Assembly: GCA_012656075.1 (NCBI GenBank)
Contig: JAAKBF010000086.1
Span: 1-64,000, forward strand
Source: Phytophthora hibernalis
Taxonomy: Eukaryota > Oomycota > Peronosporomycetes > Peronosporales > Peronosporaceae
Reading direction: 5' to 3'
Length of the DNA stretch: 64,000 nucleotides
A program made the translations under genes and the position numbers. Of this stretch, positions 32,280-43,989 are shown in pieces. Position 1 is the first letter of the stretch, and every line of letters begins with the position of its first letter. Below the pieces are notes generated by a model. The model ran no database searches, was not told where the DNA came from, and saw only the letters and a list, made by a program, of their open reading frames with translations.

Positions 32280-32399
32280 TGGATTCCTTTCTAAACCCGC
32301 AAGCCTTCTGAAACAGAGGGCGGCACCCAGCGCGTATCTCTCTCTCCATCTCTCGGGTCACGTCCTACACGCACACCGTGTCGGCCTCCATGTAGCGCT

Positions 32400-33000
32400 G
32401 CGCGATGAACTGCATGTCCTTGGCCTTCTGTACCTACCTGGTGCTGCATAACCTGCTTAGTGCCGCCGCTTCGTGTCGCCTGCACTACTGTCTCGTGTCG
32501 ACTGCTCTGCTCCTTCGTGTCATCTGCAATGCTGCTTCGTGCGGCCTGCTCTGCTTCGTGCGGCGAGCTGTCATCGTGCGGCTTGCTCTGCGTCATGCAG
32601 CCTGCCCTGCGTCGTGCCGCTTGCCTGGCTTGGTCCCGCCTGCTCTCTTCGTACAGCCTGCTCTCGTAACGCGGTCCGCTCCGCTTCGTGCGATCTGCTC
32701 GGCTTCGTGCGGCCTGGCCACCTTCGTGCGTCCTGCTCTCGTCGTGTAGCCTGCTCCGCTTCGTACGATCTGCTCTACTTCGCGCGACCTGCTCTCTTCG
32801 TGTAGGCTGCTCTGCTTCGTGCGATCTGCTCTACTTCGTGCGGCCTGCTCTCATAGTGCGGCCTGCTCTGCTTGGTGCGGCCTGCCCGGCGTCGTGCCGC
32901 CTTCCCTGTTCCGCCTTCCCTATGCCGTGCGGCCTGCCCTGCGTTGTGCCGCCTGTCCTGTGTCGTGCGGCCTGCCCTGTGTCGTGCGGCCTGATTGCCC
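32400..33000. repeat. 19-bp GC-rich minisatellite
   Basis: About 30 degenerate copies of a unit like CTTCGTGCGGCCTGCTCTG. Since 19 is not a multiple of three, all three + frames are open and Cys/Ala/Leu/Ser-rich. These ORFs are a by-product of the repeat, not genes. The right part (32930-32990) has the most regular copies. Confidence 0.85.
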
Positions 33001-33460
33001 GTGTCCTTCTGAGCCTGTCTGGTGTCTGTCTGCGTGAAGGCAGTTCTCACTAACTCAAACGACGTAATCAGTACGTGCCGTGAGTGTACCCAAGACTTTT
33101 TACAGTCTTCTTACGGGTCTCAACCCTTCCCAGGAACCCTGATTGACCGGCACTTTCTGCTAAACCATACTGACGGGTCAGGTAAGACAGAGTGGGTGCC
33201 CGTGGAGGGGCGGGTGACGTCGCTAAATCGCCTCCATAAATCGTACCTAAAGTTCCATCGAATCACGTAATCCCACATTTCGTACCCACAGCGACCCTTC
33301 ACCGTCGCTATAAAACTGGATCCTCCTTTTAGTGACTGTTAATTCATTAACCATAGGTGAATACCGCGCTTTGCTGTTTCAACCGTCGCTCATTTGATAT
33401 CTGATGTTCTTATAAAGCGGGAAATTTCGAAACAAATGGCCCTAGGACGTGCTATGATAA
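33001..33460. other. Gene-free stretch
   Basis: No recognisable gene or repeat between the 19-bp minisatellite and the MITE. Confidence 0.4.
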
Positions 33461-33766
33461 GGGTGCGTTCGGTGGAACACAATTTACAATACACGATTTC
33501 GCGAAGTATAGCATTTTATTGCCAAATTCGATTTAGTCTCGTATTCTGTTTTCACCGCAACCCTGATGAGATAAGGCCTCCGAAGACTTGGCCCCAACAT
33601 TGCAAATCAAGCAGGATACATCGCCAAATTCGGCGATAAAGGAAATAGAATGTTGAACACAATTATGGTCGACCGAACGAGACTCGATTTGGCTTGATAT
33701 CGCAAAGCGTCATTGTGTGTATAAACGAAGCAAAATATTCCAAATTGCGTGCTACCGAACGCACCC
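33461..33766. mobile_element. PIF/Harbinger-type MITE
   Basis: A 306-bp non-coding element with inverted ends GGGTGCGTTCGGT...ACCGAACGCACCC (about 32 bp, with mismatches inside) and a perfect 3-bp duplication TAA at 33458-33460 and 33767-33769. GGG-starting ends with GTTYGGT and a 3-bp TWA target are typical of Tourist/Harbinger MITEs. Confidence 0.85.
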
Positions 33767-33899
33767 TAAATCGTCCACCCTACCCCGCTTGATATATCCG
33801 TCATTTCTGTTCCGTAAGAAGGGTAAATGAAGCAGTTAATAAGGGTAAAAAGTCTTATGAATGTTTCATTATAGGGGGCTTTGCCCCAATTACTTCGAA

Positions 33900-36792
33900 G
33901 TATTAATAAGTACCGGTACCGCTCGTCTAGTGAGTGGCAGCCGTCCACATGTCACAGCCATGTCGAGTCAACGGAGACGACGAATAGCGCCAGCAAGGAA
34001 GCTGATCAGCAGCATGTGATCCGTGAGACGCAATTCCAGTCTTGGGAAGACTTGGATGCTTATCTCTCCGCATATCAAGCCCAATCATTCCAGGTATTCG
34101 TATATGTGTTCTTAGTGTGCTTTATCTGACATTATCTAATGATTTCATGCATTTGACAGGTCTTCCGTGTGCGGACGAACACGACAGTAGACGAGCGCAA
34201 TACACCGATGGAAAGGAAGGAGTCGAAGGCCCCAAGAATTCCCGTTGAGTGGGGTCAGTATGCAAAGACGTTCGTTTGCACTCACCACGGGAAATATCGG
34301 TCGAAGGCTACTAACAAACGGCCACGTCATGAGACTCGTGCCCATGGGTGCACAGCACAGGTATATACACGATGTCAAATTGGGTGCTGTTGTCCAATCA
34401 CGTACGGTCTGGCTCGGTTAAGTTCGTTCGGGTTCAGTCGGTCTCGTTCGGGTTCAGTCGGTCTCGCTCGGGTTCAGTCGGTCTCGTTCGGGTTCAGTCG
34501 GTCTCGTTCGGGTTCAGTCGGGTTCAAATGGGCTTATTTGGACATTTGCTGATATTTGTACTCGTTTACTGACGCCGTCTCTATCTTGATGCTGGATTGT
34601 ATGTCCAGGTCAATACGTGCGTTCAGGTTGTCGACAAGCTAAACAATTCTTTTGCTGTCAGGATCACGAAGTGCAGACTTGAGCACAATCATATGCTGAC
34701 AGCGTATGCATTTAAAAGTCACCCCACAAATCGCATTTGTCTTGACGAGAGCGGCTTACAGACGGTCGACGAGCTCAGGAAGGCTGGAGCAGAAAAGATC
34801 AAAATTTTGAAGTTTATTAAGGACAATTCGAACAGCAATCCGAAGGTCCAGGATGGTCGGAACCTGATCCGGAAATTGAAAGCTGGTGAGAACGAACAAG
34901 GCCGCAGTTCGAGTGCAAAACGCTTGAAAAAGTGGATGACCGATTTTGGTGAGAACCCTGGGAACGTTGGCCGCATTTTCGTTGATGATGTGGAAGGAAA
35001 GGTACGAACGACCCATTCTTTAAGATATATTTAATGAATGAATGAGCTGACAAACTTTTTGTTTTATGATAGAGTGTTGCCACTTGCATTACGCTCCAGA
35101 CTAAGCACATGCGAAACCTCTTCAACCAATTCCCGGAGGTTCTTTTGATAGATGCTACGCACGGGACCAATCGCTCGAAGTATAAGGTCTTCTCTTTATG
35201 GCCCATGATACGTTTGGCAAAGGACAATTTGTGCAGCATGCACTCCTGCAGAATGAGCGTTGGAGGAGTTCAAGACAAACAACCCCGCTTGGACCAAATT
35301 ACAGTGCGTGCTGATTGACAAGGACTTCACCGAAATGTCGGTGCTGAAGCAAGCTTTCCCCGAGGTCACAATCCTGCGCTGCCAGTTCCATGTGCTGAGA
35401 GAGGAGATTGCGTCGTCCGATTATGGGTTCGCTTCGTGGCAGAAAGATCAGCTGCGAGGTGTGATGACCTTGCTTGTGTATGCAAAGACAGAGATGGAAT
35501 ACACGAGACATTTCAAGTACATGAAGCACCTTGCGTCGGTGGGATACGCTGCACTAGTGGAGGTTACACAAAGGCAATCTTCAGAACTGGCCGGCGACGA
35601 ATTGTCTTCAGTCGGGAACGATAATCACCCAGTCGGGCATCAAACGGGGTCGGTCGGGCAAGACTTGACTTCTATTTCGGAGGTGGAAGATGAGAGACGT
35701 GTCGTGCACCCATTTGTTGCCTATTTCGTCAAAAACTGGGACAGTTGCCGAGAACTTTGGTGTGCTTTCAAGCGCCAAAATACTGTGACGCTCGGTAACA
35801 ACACGAACAATAGATTGGAGGCTTCGTGGAAACAGCTGAAAGAATGGGTGGATTCGTTCATGGCAGTGGATGAGTGTATAGCTTCGATCATTTACTACCA
35901 GAGTTTACAAGAGAGACGCTTTATTGATGAAGTTTACAAGAACGTGAACGTGCAACACGTCGGCTACGATCATCAGATGAACTTGGTCGCGAATCTCGTG
36001 AGCGAGCACGCGTGTGAGTTGATTCATGGTCAGTACTTGTACGCACTTGGTCCTGCAGCATACGATTTCGTCGAAGGGTGCCCGGGCGTATATTTTGTTA
36101 AGAGCATACATTCAGGCGACGACGCGCTTGACGAAATAAATGTCAAGTACTCTGTCACCAAGTGCGATTGGACGTTCTCGTGTTTGTTCATGAGCACTCG
36201 TCTACTGCCATGCCGCCACGTCTTCTTTCTGAGACGCTCGTTGGGGAAAGAAACTGTCATATCTACGCAATTTTTGAATCGACGGTGGTTAATTTCTTCT
36301 GTTCGGTCGGCAATCGAGTTCGAGAGCTCAAATGACAATCCATCTCCCCTCGAAGCGTTAGCTATTCGTCGAGTCATGACTATGGTAGATCGTCCGTGGG
36401 ATTCTAATCGCAAAAATCGTGAGGCTTTTCCGATTACCAGCGAGATATGTGATTCGGTGGCAGGCCTAGGTATGGCTCAATATCGCGAGGCGATGAACTA
36501 TCTGAAGGAGGTGGCTCGCTGTGTCAAGAAGCGGGATTTCAGCAGCCCTGCAGCACTTGACCTTGTGACCACAGAAGCTGGTGGGACAGATGATAGCGTC
36601 CATCTGGATTCGTGTGGTGAGACAGATGAACTAGCACACCAGACACAAGCAGTGGATCTTCCACAAGATGATACAGCAGCCGCAGACCAGAGGGAGTCGG
36701 GTGAGTCGGGCATCCAATCAGGTATCGTTAGGGACGAATTGGGCATGCAATCGGGGAGTGGGTCGGGCGAGTCGGGCATCAACCACGCGTAG
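33900..36792 (+). pseudogene. MULE (Mutator-like) transposase
   Basis: Exons separated by introns 34094-34159, 34361-34608 and 35002-35072 (all GT-AG; the second and third join in frame). N-terminal zinc-binding region: WGQYAKTFVCTHHGKYRSKA, HETRAHGCTAQ. Transposase: first Asp in VLLIDATHGTNRSKYKVFS; then a short deletion/frameshift at about 35190-35260; then an intact 510-residue ORF with QCVLIDKDFTEMSVLKQAFP (second Asp), CQFHVLREEI, NNTNNRLEASWKQLKEWV (Glu) and a SWIM-like finger CDWTFSC...LLPCRHVFFL. A Gly/Ser-rich tail ends it. A Ulp1-type protease follows on the same strand. The frameshift makes this copy inactive. Confidence 0.88.
34420..34530. repeat. 20-bp minisatellite inside MULE intron
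   Basis: Five tandem copies of GGTTCAGTCGGTCTCGTTCG and flanking partial copies, lying wholly within intron 34361-34608 and extending it to 248 bp, versus 66 and 71 bp for its neighbours. Confidence 0.9.
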
Positions 36793-38062
36793 GACTCGCC
36801 GGGCGAATCGCAGGAAGTACCAACGACTTTGGAACTGGCACGCGATAGTGTCTTTGAAGTGGCAAGCCCACAAAATCGCGTGGTCGTCCGAAACAAACTG
36901 CTAGAACCAAGAAAGCTGCCAGAAACAAAATCGTGTCATCGGCTCAAGACGACTCGGACATGTACGATTTGAGGCTGAGTCTAGAGAACGTGCAAGACGC
37001 TGTAGACAACCAGCCAACATATGATTCGGCAGCTGATCTGCCCTCCAAATTCAAGTTGTTTGACTTCGGCAAGAAACTCAGAGCGCCGATTGCGCGCAAA
37101 ATATCGGCATTGCCGCCTGTGAAGCAGGTGACCCCCTCGGATCTATCACACGGGTTTCCCGCACCGATCTAATTGAGCGATGCGGTAACAAATTAGCTGC
37201 TCTCCAGAAGAAGCAGACGTCAACAGGACGGCCGAATTTAGGCGAAAAGGACGTAGCGGTTGAAATCATCGGTGTGGGTCTCTATTCGACAGAAACACTT
37301 AAAGTGATGCGAAAGTGGCACCGATCGATGAAAAGCATACAACACGTAGACAAGGCTGTCGCATGGGTTGACACGATCGACTTCAACGTACAGATGCCCG
37401 AGGCTTTCAAAGTCGAGGCGGATCCTGACATTCTACCAAGCTCAAGTCAATTCCACTTCTATCTGTGCAAGTAAGTATGCATTCACAACTGTATTGCTAT
37501 ATTATTTATAACCTTTTATTTTTATTTTGGGTAGGCAGAAGCACTGGAGCTCGTCGGAAAAACAGCGTTGGGGGACGACACTGTCAACACGTTGATGCTG
37601 AAGTTGTTTGCGGAGGGTGCGAAGACGCGTGCGGTTGATACATCGGCCGTAGGCAACGTCATGAATGGATTTATGCCGGTGCAGAGCTTGCAAAACATTT
37701 TCGCAGGGGCGACAACAGAGAAAATACTGATCCCGGTCATCTGCGGCAAGAATCACTGGTGTTCCATCATGATGGATCTATTTACAAGAGAAGTGATCAT
37801 CTACGACCCGATGAATTCGAGCTACGGGGTATCGGTTAGGCCTATTGCGGACAAATTAACGATGATGGTCCCAGACGCAGCCCCGAGAAGGTATCGCGTT
37901 CGATCATACCAAAGCGACCTTGGCGTGCATGTAGACAGCTACAACTGTGGGATGTACATGCTAATATCCTTCGAACTGTTCATCGGCGCCGAAAGCATTA
38001 GTCAGCTGAGTAGGAAGGAGCTGCAGTATCTGCGCTATCGCTATCTTTGCATGTGTCTATAA
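36793..38062 (+). pseudogene. Ulp1-like (C48) cysteine protease linked to the MULE
   Basis: Downstream of the transposase in the same direction: a basic linker (SGKPTKSRGRPKQTARTKKA), a region with MRKWHRSMKSIQHVDKAVAW, an intron at about 37473-37534, and a Ulp1-type peptidase. Catalytic residues: His in ICGKNHWCSIMMDL, Asp in VIIYDPMNSSYG, and the QSDLGVHVDSYNCGMYML segment with Gln and the nucleophile Cys. Ulp1 enzymes cleave SUMO precursors and conjugates. Ulp1 domains fused to MULEs are known (Kaonashi-type in plants). Stops at about 36790 and 37170 and a phase problem at the intron suggest decay, though the peptidase exon (37536-38062) is open. Confidence 0.8.
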
Positions 38063-38352
38063 ACTGAATTCTTTGTCTTTACATTTCTTCTGATTTTGGT
38101 ATATATGCTGTTGCTGCTTCGACTCTGTGGGCGTTTAACTTCACCGCGTGTCTTGCGCGTCACTTGTCGCCCACTGGACACTGTCTGTGGGTTTCCAAGA
38201 CCGCGAAGGGCCATCCGGCCGCACGTATACCAGCGAGGACACATCAGGTGATGTCATCTCCGGCTCTTCTCTAGTCGGGCATATTCGGGGACGCCAATCG
38301 GTTATTGTTTGGTACAAATGCACCGTCTCGTGTAACTCAGTCGGGTTATATA

Positions 38353-39053
38353 TTGTACCGGCAGATTGGGATCGGTCACCAAATACGTAGGGTCATAACT
38401 TTTTCCTGACCGTATTTTTCGATGCGGTTTTCTTTGCGTGAAAATTCGCTGAGAGATCTTTAATTGTCCAAAAGCGTGTTGCAATATAGCCAATGATAGC
38501 GCTGCCTTGGTCATTCAAAAACTTTAATTCGCCAAAAGTCGATTTCATCGTCTTGTCGCTAGGGTAGGGTTGTATATTTTATGACCAGCGACTGCCAATT
38601 CTCAAGGATGCATACTGAAATCAAGTCTATTTTGGCAGCAAACAGGCGGTCAGTGACAGAGGCGGGTGAAAGTAGTCAAAAGTTGTCAAAAACGGCTAAA
38701 TTAGCTCTGAAAACGAATGTAGCGCTCGATGTACGATATCTGGCAAATAAAATAATGTTTGTTTTGTAGTGTAGGCATCCAGGAGCACGATGGCGTCTTT
38801 CGTGCTTTCTTATGAGCTCTCCTGTGAAGTTATGGTACAAAAGGCTAGAGTGGTACAAAAAGTGGGGATTGAGACTCGTGCTTTATCATGCCTAGAGCGT
38901 GAAGGAGAGCCCCGATCAAAATTAAACAACTATGATCAAATACGCCTCAGTAACAGCAACACAGTGGCTTTTGATTTACTAAAATTGGGCCAGAATTGGT
39001 CAACATACAACCATTTCAAGTTTATTGTGACCGATCCCAATCAGCCGGTACAA
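38353..39053. mobile_element. Non-coding TA-flanked element (Tc1/mariner-like MITE)
   Basis: Inverted ends TTGTACCGGCAGATTGGGAT / complement at 39024-39053, about 28 bp with one or two mismatches, flanked by TA on both sides (38351-38352 and 39054-39055). 701 bp with no transposase seen. Confidence 0.75.
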
Positions 39054-39312
39054 TAACAAGTGCCCTAATAAAACCGGTACGTATCAACTGAAATCGTATC
39101 GACCAACTTGCTGTGATGGTTAACTACAAGCGACCAAGTGTCGCAGTCCACGAGTTGAGTCAGCACCCGACGCGAATTTGTGCGTGGTCGAATCGACTAT
39201 TGGCAGACGACAAGAAACACCAGATCGGTTCGCGCCACCCGCTTTGCTCTCAATAAGCTAGAAGAGCAGTGTAACACTACCGCAGTACCCTACTTCTTCG
39301 GTATCTAATAGA

Positions 39313-39473
39313 ATGCTGCAGGCAGAGGTTGTCAGTACGTACTACGCGGGTAGTAATACAGTACTGTCACATAGCAAAGAACTGCCTAATTTTCTAGTTA
39401 AACACAACCTTCCTATTATAGTACTGGCAGTAAACTGGGAAAATTGCCAGTACTGGCAACCTCTGGCTGCAGC
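39313..39473. repeat. Short inverted-repeat (foldback) element
   Basis: TGCTGCAGGCAGAGGTTGTC at 39313 pairs with the complement GTACTGGCAACCTCTGGCTG...GCA ending at 39473; arms of about 25 bp with two mismatches enclose 110 bp. No target duplication identified. The rest of 39056-39777 is gene-free. Confidence 0.6.
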
Positions 39474-39922
39474 AGGACGAGGTTCCGGCGGAATATCAAC
39501 CGAGTCAGGCACAGCCATAAGATATTGCCGGTTCAAACTCAACACGGTTGCTTTGTGAACCACGCTCGCTCTTTGCTGTCGGCATTGCATTTACCCGGAA
39601 ACATGAACTAAGACCCGCGTTGGAGATGCTCTTAACGGTCCCTTTCGCTGTTGACGAGTGTCAGTTGGCTAAACTTCATCACGCCCCAGCAATAACACAG
39701 CGGGTATCTACACCAAATTAATGGTGCGCAACAACGTTCCGGCCGACGCAGGCTTTTATCATACGTACAGTTGTATTAACACGTGAAGATCTAAGGTTGC
39801 AGATAAGGAGACACACTGAATTTGTGGAGCTCTTTTTAACTTGGTGGGCACGGATATACCGGTACAACCTCATTGCAACCACAAAACTTTATTATATCAC
39901 CGCTACCATCCTCAGCTGCTGC

Positions 39923-41467
39923 TTAGTTGGTGCTGTTGTTGCGAATATAGTACGGCTCATCCTGGAACTCCGCCTCGCAGTACGAGAACAGCGTATCGTC
40001 GTCTGACGGCATGAACAACTGCTTACCGGCGTGGATCATCACGTAGCAGCCGGTGACAGCGCACACCACGATCACCAGCATAGACGCACCCTTGTCCAGG
40101 GCCGACATGCTCTTCCAGAACACGCGCAGGTAGATGATCAGCGGCATGAGAAGGCAGCTCGTCGTGTGGGCAGTAGCGCCCGTGAAGTCCTCCAGGTCGA
40201 GGAAACGCTTGCGCGCCAGCACAGCGATGAATACCAGAATCACAATGATACAAATACGCAAGGCGATGTAGCGCAGCGGGTTGTTGCGGTACGGCTCGTG
40301 CAGCTGCTGCTCCGTGATCTCCTCGCCGAACTCGAGCGCCACGCGCAGATGCGACATACGGCCTTCAGACTTCTCGACCAAGCTCGAAGCAGACACATGG
40401 CGGTTGGCCGTGTCAATGGGCGTCGAGCTCTGGATGTATGAGCGCTTCTCCTGGATCTCCAGGTCCAGGTCCACGTTCGCCTGGTCCGCCTCACCGTTGA
40501 AGCGCACAATCTCGGGGCCCTTGTGCATGCCCAGAATGAGGCGCTCCGCCATGTAGAACGGCGGCATCATGAGCGTCGAGAAAGCGATCGAGATGTGCAC
40601 CTGCATGAACAGGTACGCCATCACCACGGCACCACGGTCGGCACTAAAGCCCAGAGGCGCCAGGCCAAGTGGGTCGGACGTGCTCACGATCGAGTACAGG
40701 ATGTTGCCCGAAAGCTGGCAGCCACCGGCCGTGTAACCAGCCAGAGCAACAGCGATGAAGAAGGCCGAGATGAACAGAATGGTGATCACCACCACACGCG
40801 GCATGCGCTGCGGCTGCGAGTGCTCACGCTGTAGGTCGGGCACCACAACGGCAGCACCGTAAGCCAAAGCAAGGTTACCGAAGCATGTCAACACCTGGTG
40901 CAGCGTCACGTCCGGCGACGGGACCGATCCGTGGCCGCGCATGTTCCACTGCAGCACCGAGACGGCAATGATGTCGGCGATGACGGTACCCATGCAACCG
41001 GCGAATGCCATGCCTGCACTCTCCTTCAGCGTCGGGATCAGGCACACCGGCAAGACCATGAGCGCCATGAAGATGATCCAGAAGATCTGGCTGAACGAGT
41101 CCGGGAACAGCACGTCCAGCAAGGTGCTGCCCAGCACCAGGAAGGCGATCGGCACCAGCAGACACACGCCCATCTGAGAGACCACCGTGAAGAAGCGTCC
41201 CCACTTGCCCAGGGACCACTCGCCCAGATCACCGTATGTCTTGACAGACGACGGCGCCACCAGCATCACCTTGGACAGCTTGAGCGTGGCGTACGTGTTG
41301 GCGAAGATCATGAAGGCCAGCGCGATGGACGCAAACAACGGTCCGGCGCGCGCGTAGTTGGAAGGCATGGCCAGCGAACCAATACCGCACACGCAGCAGA
41401 AGAGGTTGAAGGACGCCTTGGCGTCCTCCATCGTGAAGAAGGCAGTCTTGCCGTTGGCGGCCGACAT
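39923..41467 (-). CDS. Amino acid/auxin permease (AAAP family), copy 1
   Basis: An intact, intron-less 514-residue membrane transporter of the Aa_trans family, which moves amino acids across plasma or organelle membranes, usually with protons. The N-terminal helix motif SFNLFCCVCGIGSLAMPSNY (residues 19-38) is typical. About 11 membrane helices are visible (roughly residues 20-36, 44-66, 95-117, 125-146, 150-172, 190-209, 224-246, 280-303, 400-418, 432-450, 460-480), with a long charged loop at 305-398. I chose ATG 41467 (MSAANGKTAFF) because a 1-bp indel upstream differs between the two copies, ruling out longer starts, and a core promoter match lies 58 bp upstream. Substrate unknown. Identical in protein sequence to the copy at 48290-49834. 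Confidence 0.93.
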   Translation of the reverse strand: MSAANGKTAFFTMEDAKASFNLFCCVCGIGSLAMPSNYARAGPLFASIALAFMIFANTYATLKLSKVMLVAPSSVKTYGDLGEWSLGKWGRFFTVVSQMGVCLLVPIAFLVLGSTLLDVLFPDSFSQIFWIIFMALMVLPVCLIPTLKESAGMAFAGCMGTVIADIIAVSVLQWNMRGHGSVPSPDVTLHQVLTCFGNLALAYGAAVVVPDLQREHSQPQRMPRVVVITILFISAFFIAVALAGYTAGGCQLSGNILYSIVSTSDPLGLAPLGFSADRGAVVMAYLFMQVHISIAFSTLMMPPFYMAERLILGMHKGPEIVRFNGEADQANVDLDLEIQEKRSYIQSSTPIDTANRHVSASSLVEKSEGRMSHLRVALEFGEEITEQQLHEPYRNNPLRYIALRICIIVILVFIAVLARKRFLDLEDFTGATAHTTSCLLMPLIIYLRVFWKSMSALDKGASMLVIVVCAVTGCYVMIHAGKQLFMPSDDDTLFSYCEAEFQDEPYYIRNNSTN

Positions 41468-41524
41468 CGTGGAACGGTCAAGACGAAGGAAGACGGCACT
41501 GCTTGTTAGACTTCTCGAGGAGAA

Positions 41525-41543
41525 GAAAAATTCAAAAGTGAGC
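41525..41543 (-). promoter_or_regulatory. Oomycete core promoter of permease copy 1
   Basis: On the minus strand GCTCACTTTTGAATTTTTC matches the oomycete Inr+FPR 19-nt consensus at 17 of 19 positions, 58 bp upstream of the start codon. Confidence 0.75.
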
Positions 41544-41868
41544 AAGTTACACGTACAATGCGGCTCCCAAGCGAAGCAAGCCCTCTTGTCATCTCTCTTT
41601 CGGGTCCATGCCCTGTGAGAACGGCGCTCGAACAGAGCCGACGCGTTTGACGCTCTTTTTAGGCAAGCATACCAGGCGCAAGTGTCCAAGCGTCCTGTGT
41701 CGGGCCCTAACTTGGCTGCATCAGAGCCGGGGATTCGAGTTTCGAGAGCTCATGTCCCTGCTTGCAACAAGTTGCCGTTGCAGCAGAGACTTGCGGTCCT
41801 GACAAGATACGGAGCACCACACGAAGGCAAAGCGCGAACGGAGCGCCCCAGACCCCCTCCGTTTAGAG

Positions 41869-41907
41869 GCGACCGTCTCAAGCAATAAGTCTCCGTGAGA
41901 CGGTCGC
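41869..41907. repeat. Perfect 12-bp hairpin, left arm
   Basis: GCGACCGTCTCA and TGAGACGGTCGC pair perfectly around a 15-nt loop, about 400 bp upstream of the permease start. Mirror copy at 47849-47887. Could be a remnant of a transposon end or a regulatory hairpin. Nothing else is recognised from 41545 to 43573 apart from short GTACATGTAC-type palindromes. Confidence 0.6.
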
Positions 41908-43573
41908 GCGGGATGCGCTTTCGCCAATCTCAGCGACTGTCACAGTGCGCGGCATACGGCGGCATGTTGGACGAAGCCTAGCAGGTCGCTAACCGGGAGG
42001 CTCCGCTGCTGACAGCGAAAGTGACAACCACTGCTCGGCGGCAATCGAGTCTACACGCGCAGTACCAGTACCGGTACAGTCTGTACTACTGGGCAGCACT
42101 GAACAGCGCCCGTTACTGCCGTAGCCCTACCCTCCGTATAACTCACGTTGGACCGTATTGCGAGGGACGACCTGGCTGCCAGTCGCTGGCCCTTTCCGGT
42201 GCAAGAAGGACGCTCTCTTTCCCCGGCGCTCAAGGATCGGTGATCGCCGAGGACAGCAGCTGAGCACGCGATCCGGATTTCCCGGCTAACACGATTGCAG
42301 GCTGGAATCGTGTTACCGGTACTGGTACAGACGGAATTTCCAGGACGGCACCCACACCGGGACGCTCGAGCGTCGACTGGGATGCAGACCGATAACCCCG
42401 CCAACTACCGATATGGGGTGCGACAGCGTCGTCGCTGGACAAAGCCTTGCTATTACTAAAGGACGCCCAGGCATGTTGGAGACCCCTACATCTTCGAACT
42501 GCCTGCCGGTTTCGACGTCCGCAATGTGCAGCGGCGGCGATGGGCCTGCCGCCTCGCAGACTACTGTACATGTACATGTATCCTATTACCGGTACATTAA
42601 CTGAAAGATGCGTGGCAGCGCTGATACGGGGTGGGGTGGCGGACCGCCACTCTGTCTGCTGCTCGGCGCATCCTTCCTTCTGCGTGCAGCAATTCGTTCG
42701 CAAAGGCAATCTGTGCTGCGAAATCTGTACGATACAGTACATGTACATGTATTAATAATGCATGAGTTTCGGAGCATAAGGGGTTCCGGTGCAATGCAGG
42801 AATCGGCCCCATCTCCGTGACCCTAGACGCGAGAAGAGCATCCCCGTATTCGGTTTTGTGCGTGTCTAAATTGCATCAGCAGTGCTGAATCAGCACACCG
42901 GCATTGCCAGTGGCAACTGGCCACACTACAGGTACCTGTAGCTCAGCCAAAATGACTCCCAAACTACACGTAGCGTACATGTAATGAACGCGAGAACACG
43001 TTTTTACTACTACATGTACCGTATTATACTATTATAGTACTATTATAAGGGCCCGCCCGACCGTCCGGTCGATTCTGAACAGCAGCTCGTCGCCTCGTGT
43101 GCTTTGGCGCCATGATCAGCAGCGCGTCACCGACGTGCGTACCGGCTCCGTGCGGACAGCCAGTGCCTGCACACATTTCGTGATACCTGGTATAATATAC
43201 GACATACAATGTACTGTATTAACAACTAGCGCCGTGTTTTACACGGAGAAGCATTCCTGATGCAGAGTTCCCGGCAAAGAACTCTCCGTTCAAGCACTCA
43301 CTCAACGCGCCAAAGCTGCTACAGTACAGTTACAACACAGACCCTGATGATGTGTCGTTTGGCCGAACACACCAGTGTCTTCGTTTTCGTACATTTTCGT
43401 TGTCTTGTATGATAATGTAGATATTCTCTTACTGGTGGAAAACTACGTACGAGGCGTATTTCTATCAGAAGTACCAGCCAACACGGGGTTGTCAGATTCT
43501 ACTTGCGCGCAGCTGAATGGGACTCCGATTTAGGGAGAAACTCTGGATTAAAATCCAGAGAACTATAATAAAT

Positions 43574-43710
43574 AGTTGTATTTTACATGTACCGGTATAC
43601 CCGCTACTAACATCGAAAGTGACAATCATTGCTGCGGCAATCGAGTCTACTTGCGCAGTATCAGTACCGGAACACATGTACACCTGTATCGGTACATGTA
43701 AAATACAACT
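43574..43710. mobile_element. 137-bp MITE-like inverted-repeat element, left arm
   Basis: Perfect ends AGTTGTATTTTACATGTACC and complement. The interior (GAAAGTGACAATCATTGCTG... AATCGAGTCTAC) is a diverged copy of 42015-42075, so a related sequence lies twice in this arm. No target duplication is clear. Confidence 0.65.
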
Positions 43711-43989
43711 TTTTATTTGTTAATACAAGGAAAAAGATTATTTCCGAGCAAATGGCGGATGCAAACTAAGTAACCCAAGCACATTTTGCAGTCAACCGAG
43801 GGTGATATTTAAGCATTAGGCACATTTCTCTTCAAAACGTGTAATTCATGGAAGTTGGGTAATTTTGGCTCTGGTGACTTGATTTATTTGAAGTAAATTG
43901 CGAAATGCAAAGTATATTAGTGGATAAAGGTGGTCCCTAGTTCGCAGTACCCTTGATACATTCTACGACTAGCCTCCTTTCAACCCCGT

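Noticed and set aside
32400..33053. Cys-rich proteins from the 19-bp minisatellite, possible small secreted effectors
   Set aside because: Frames are open in several phases simply because of the repeat; no signal peptide or conserved start.
40898..41509. 203-residue His/Arg/Gln-rich ORF antisense to the permease
   Set aside because: Shadow frame of a high-GC coding region; composition follows from the permease codons.
42230..42748. 172-residue ORF and its mirror at 47013-47531
   Set aside because: Present in both arms only because the arms are copies. It runs through GTACATGTAC palindromes with no domain; not supported as a gene.
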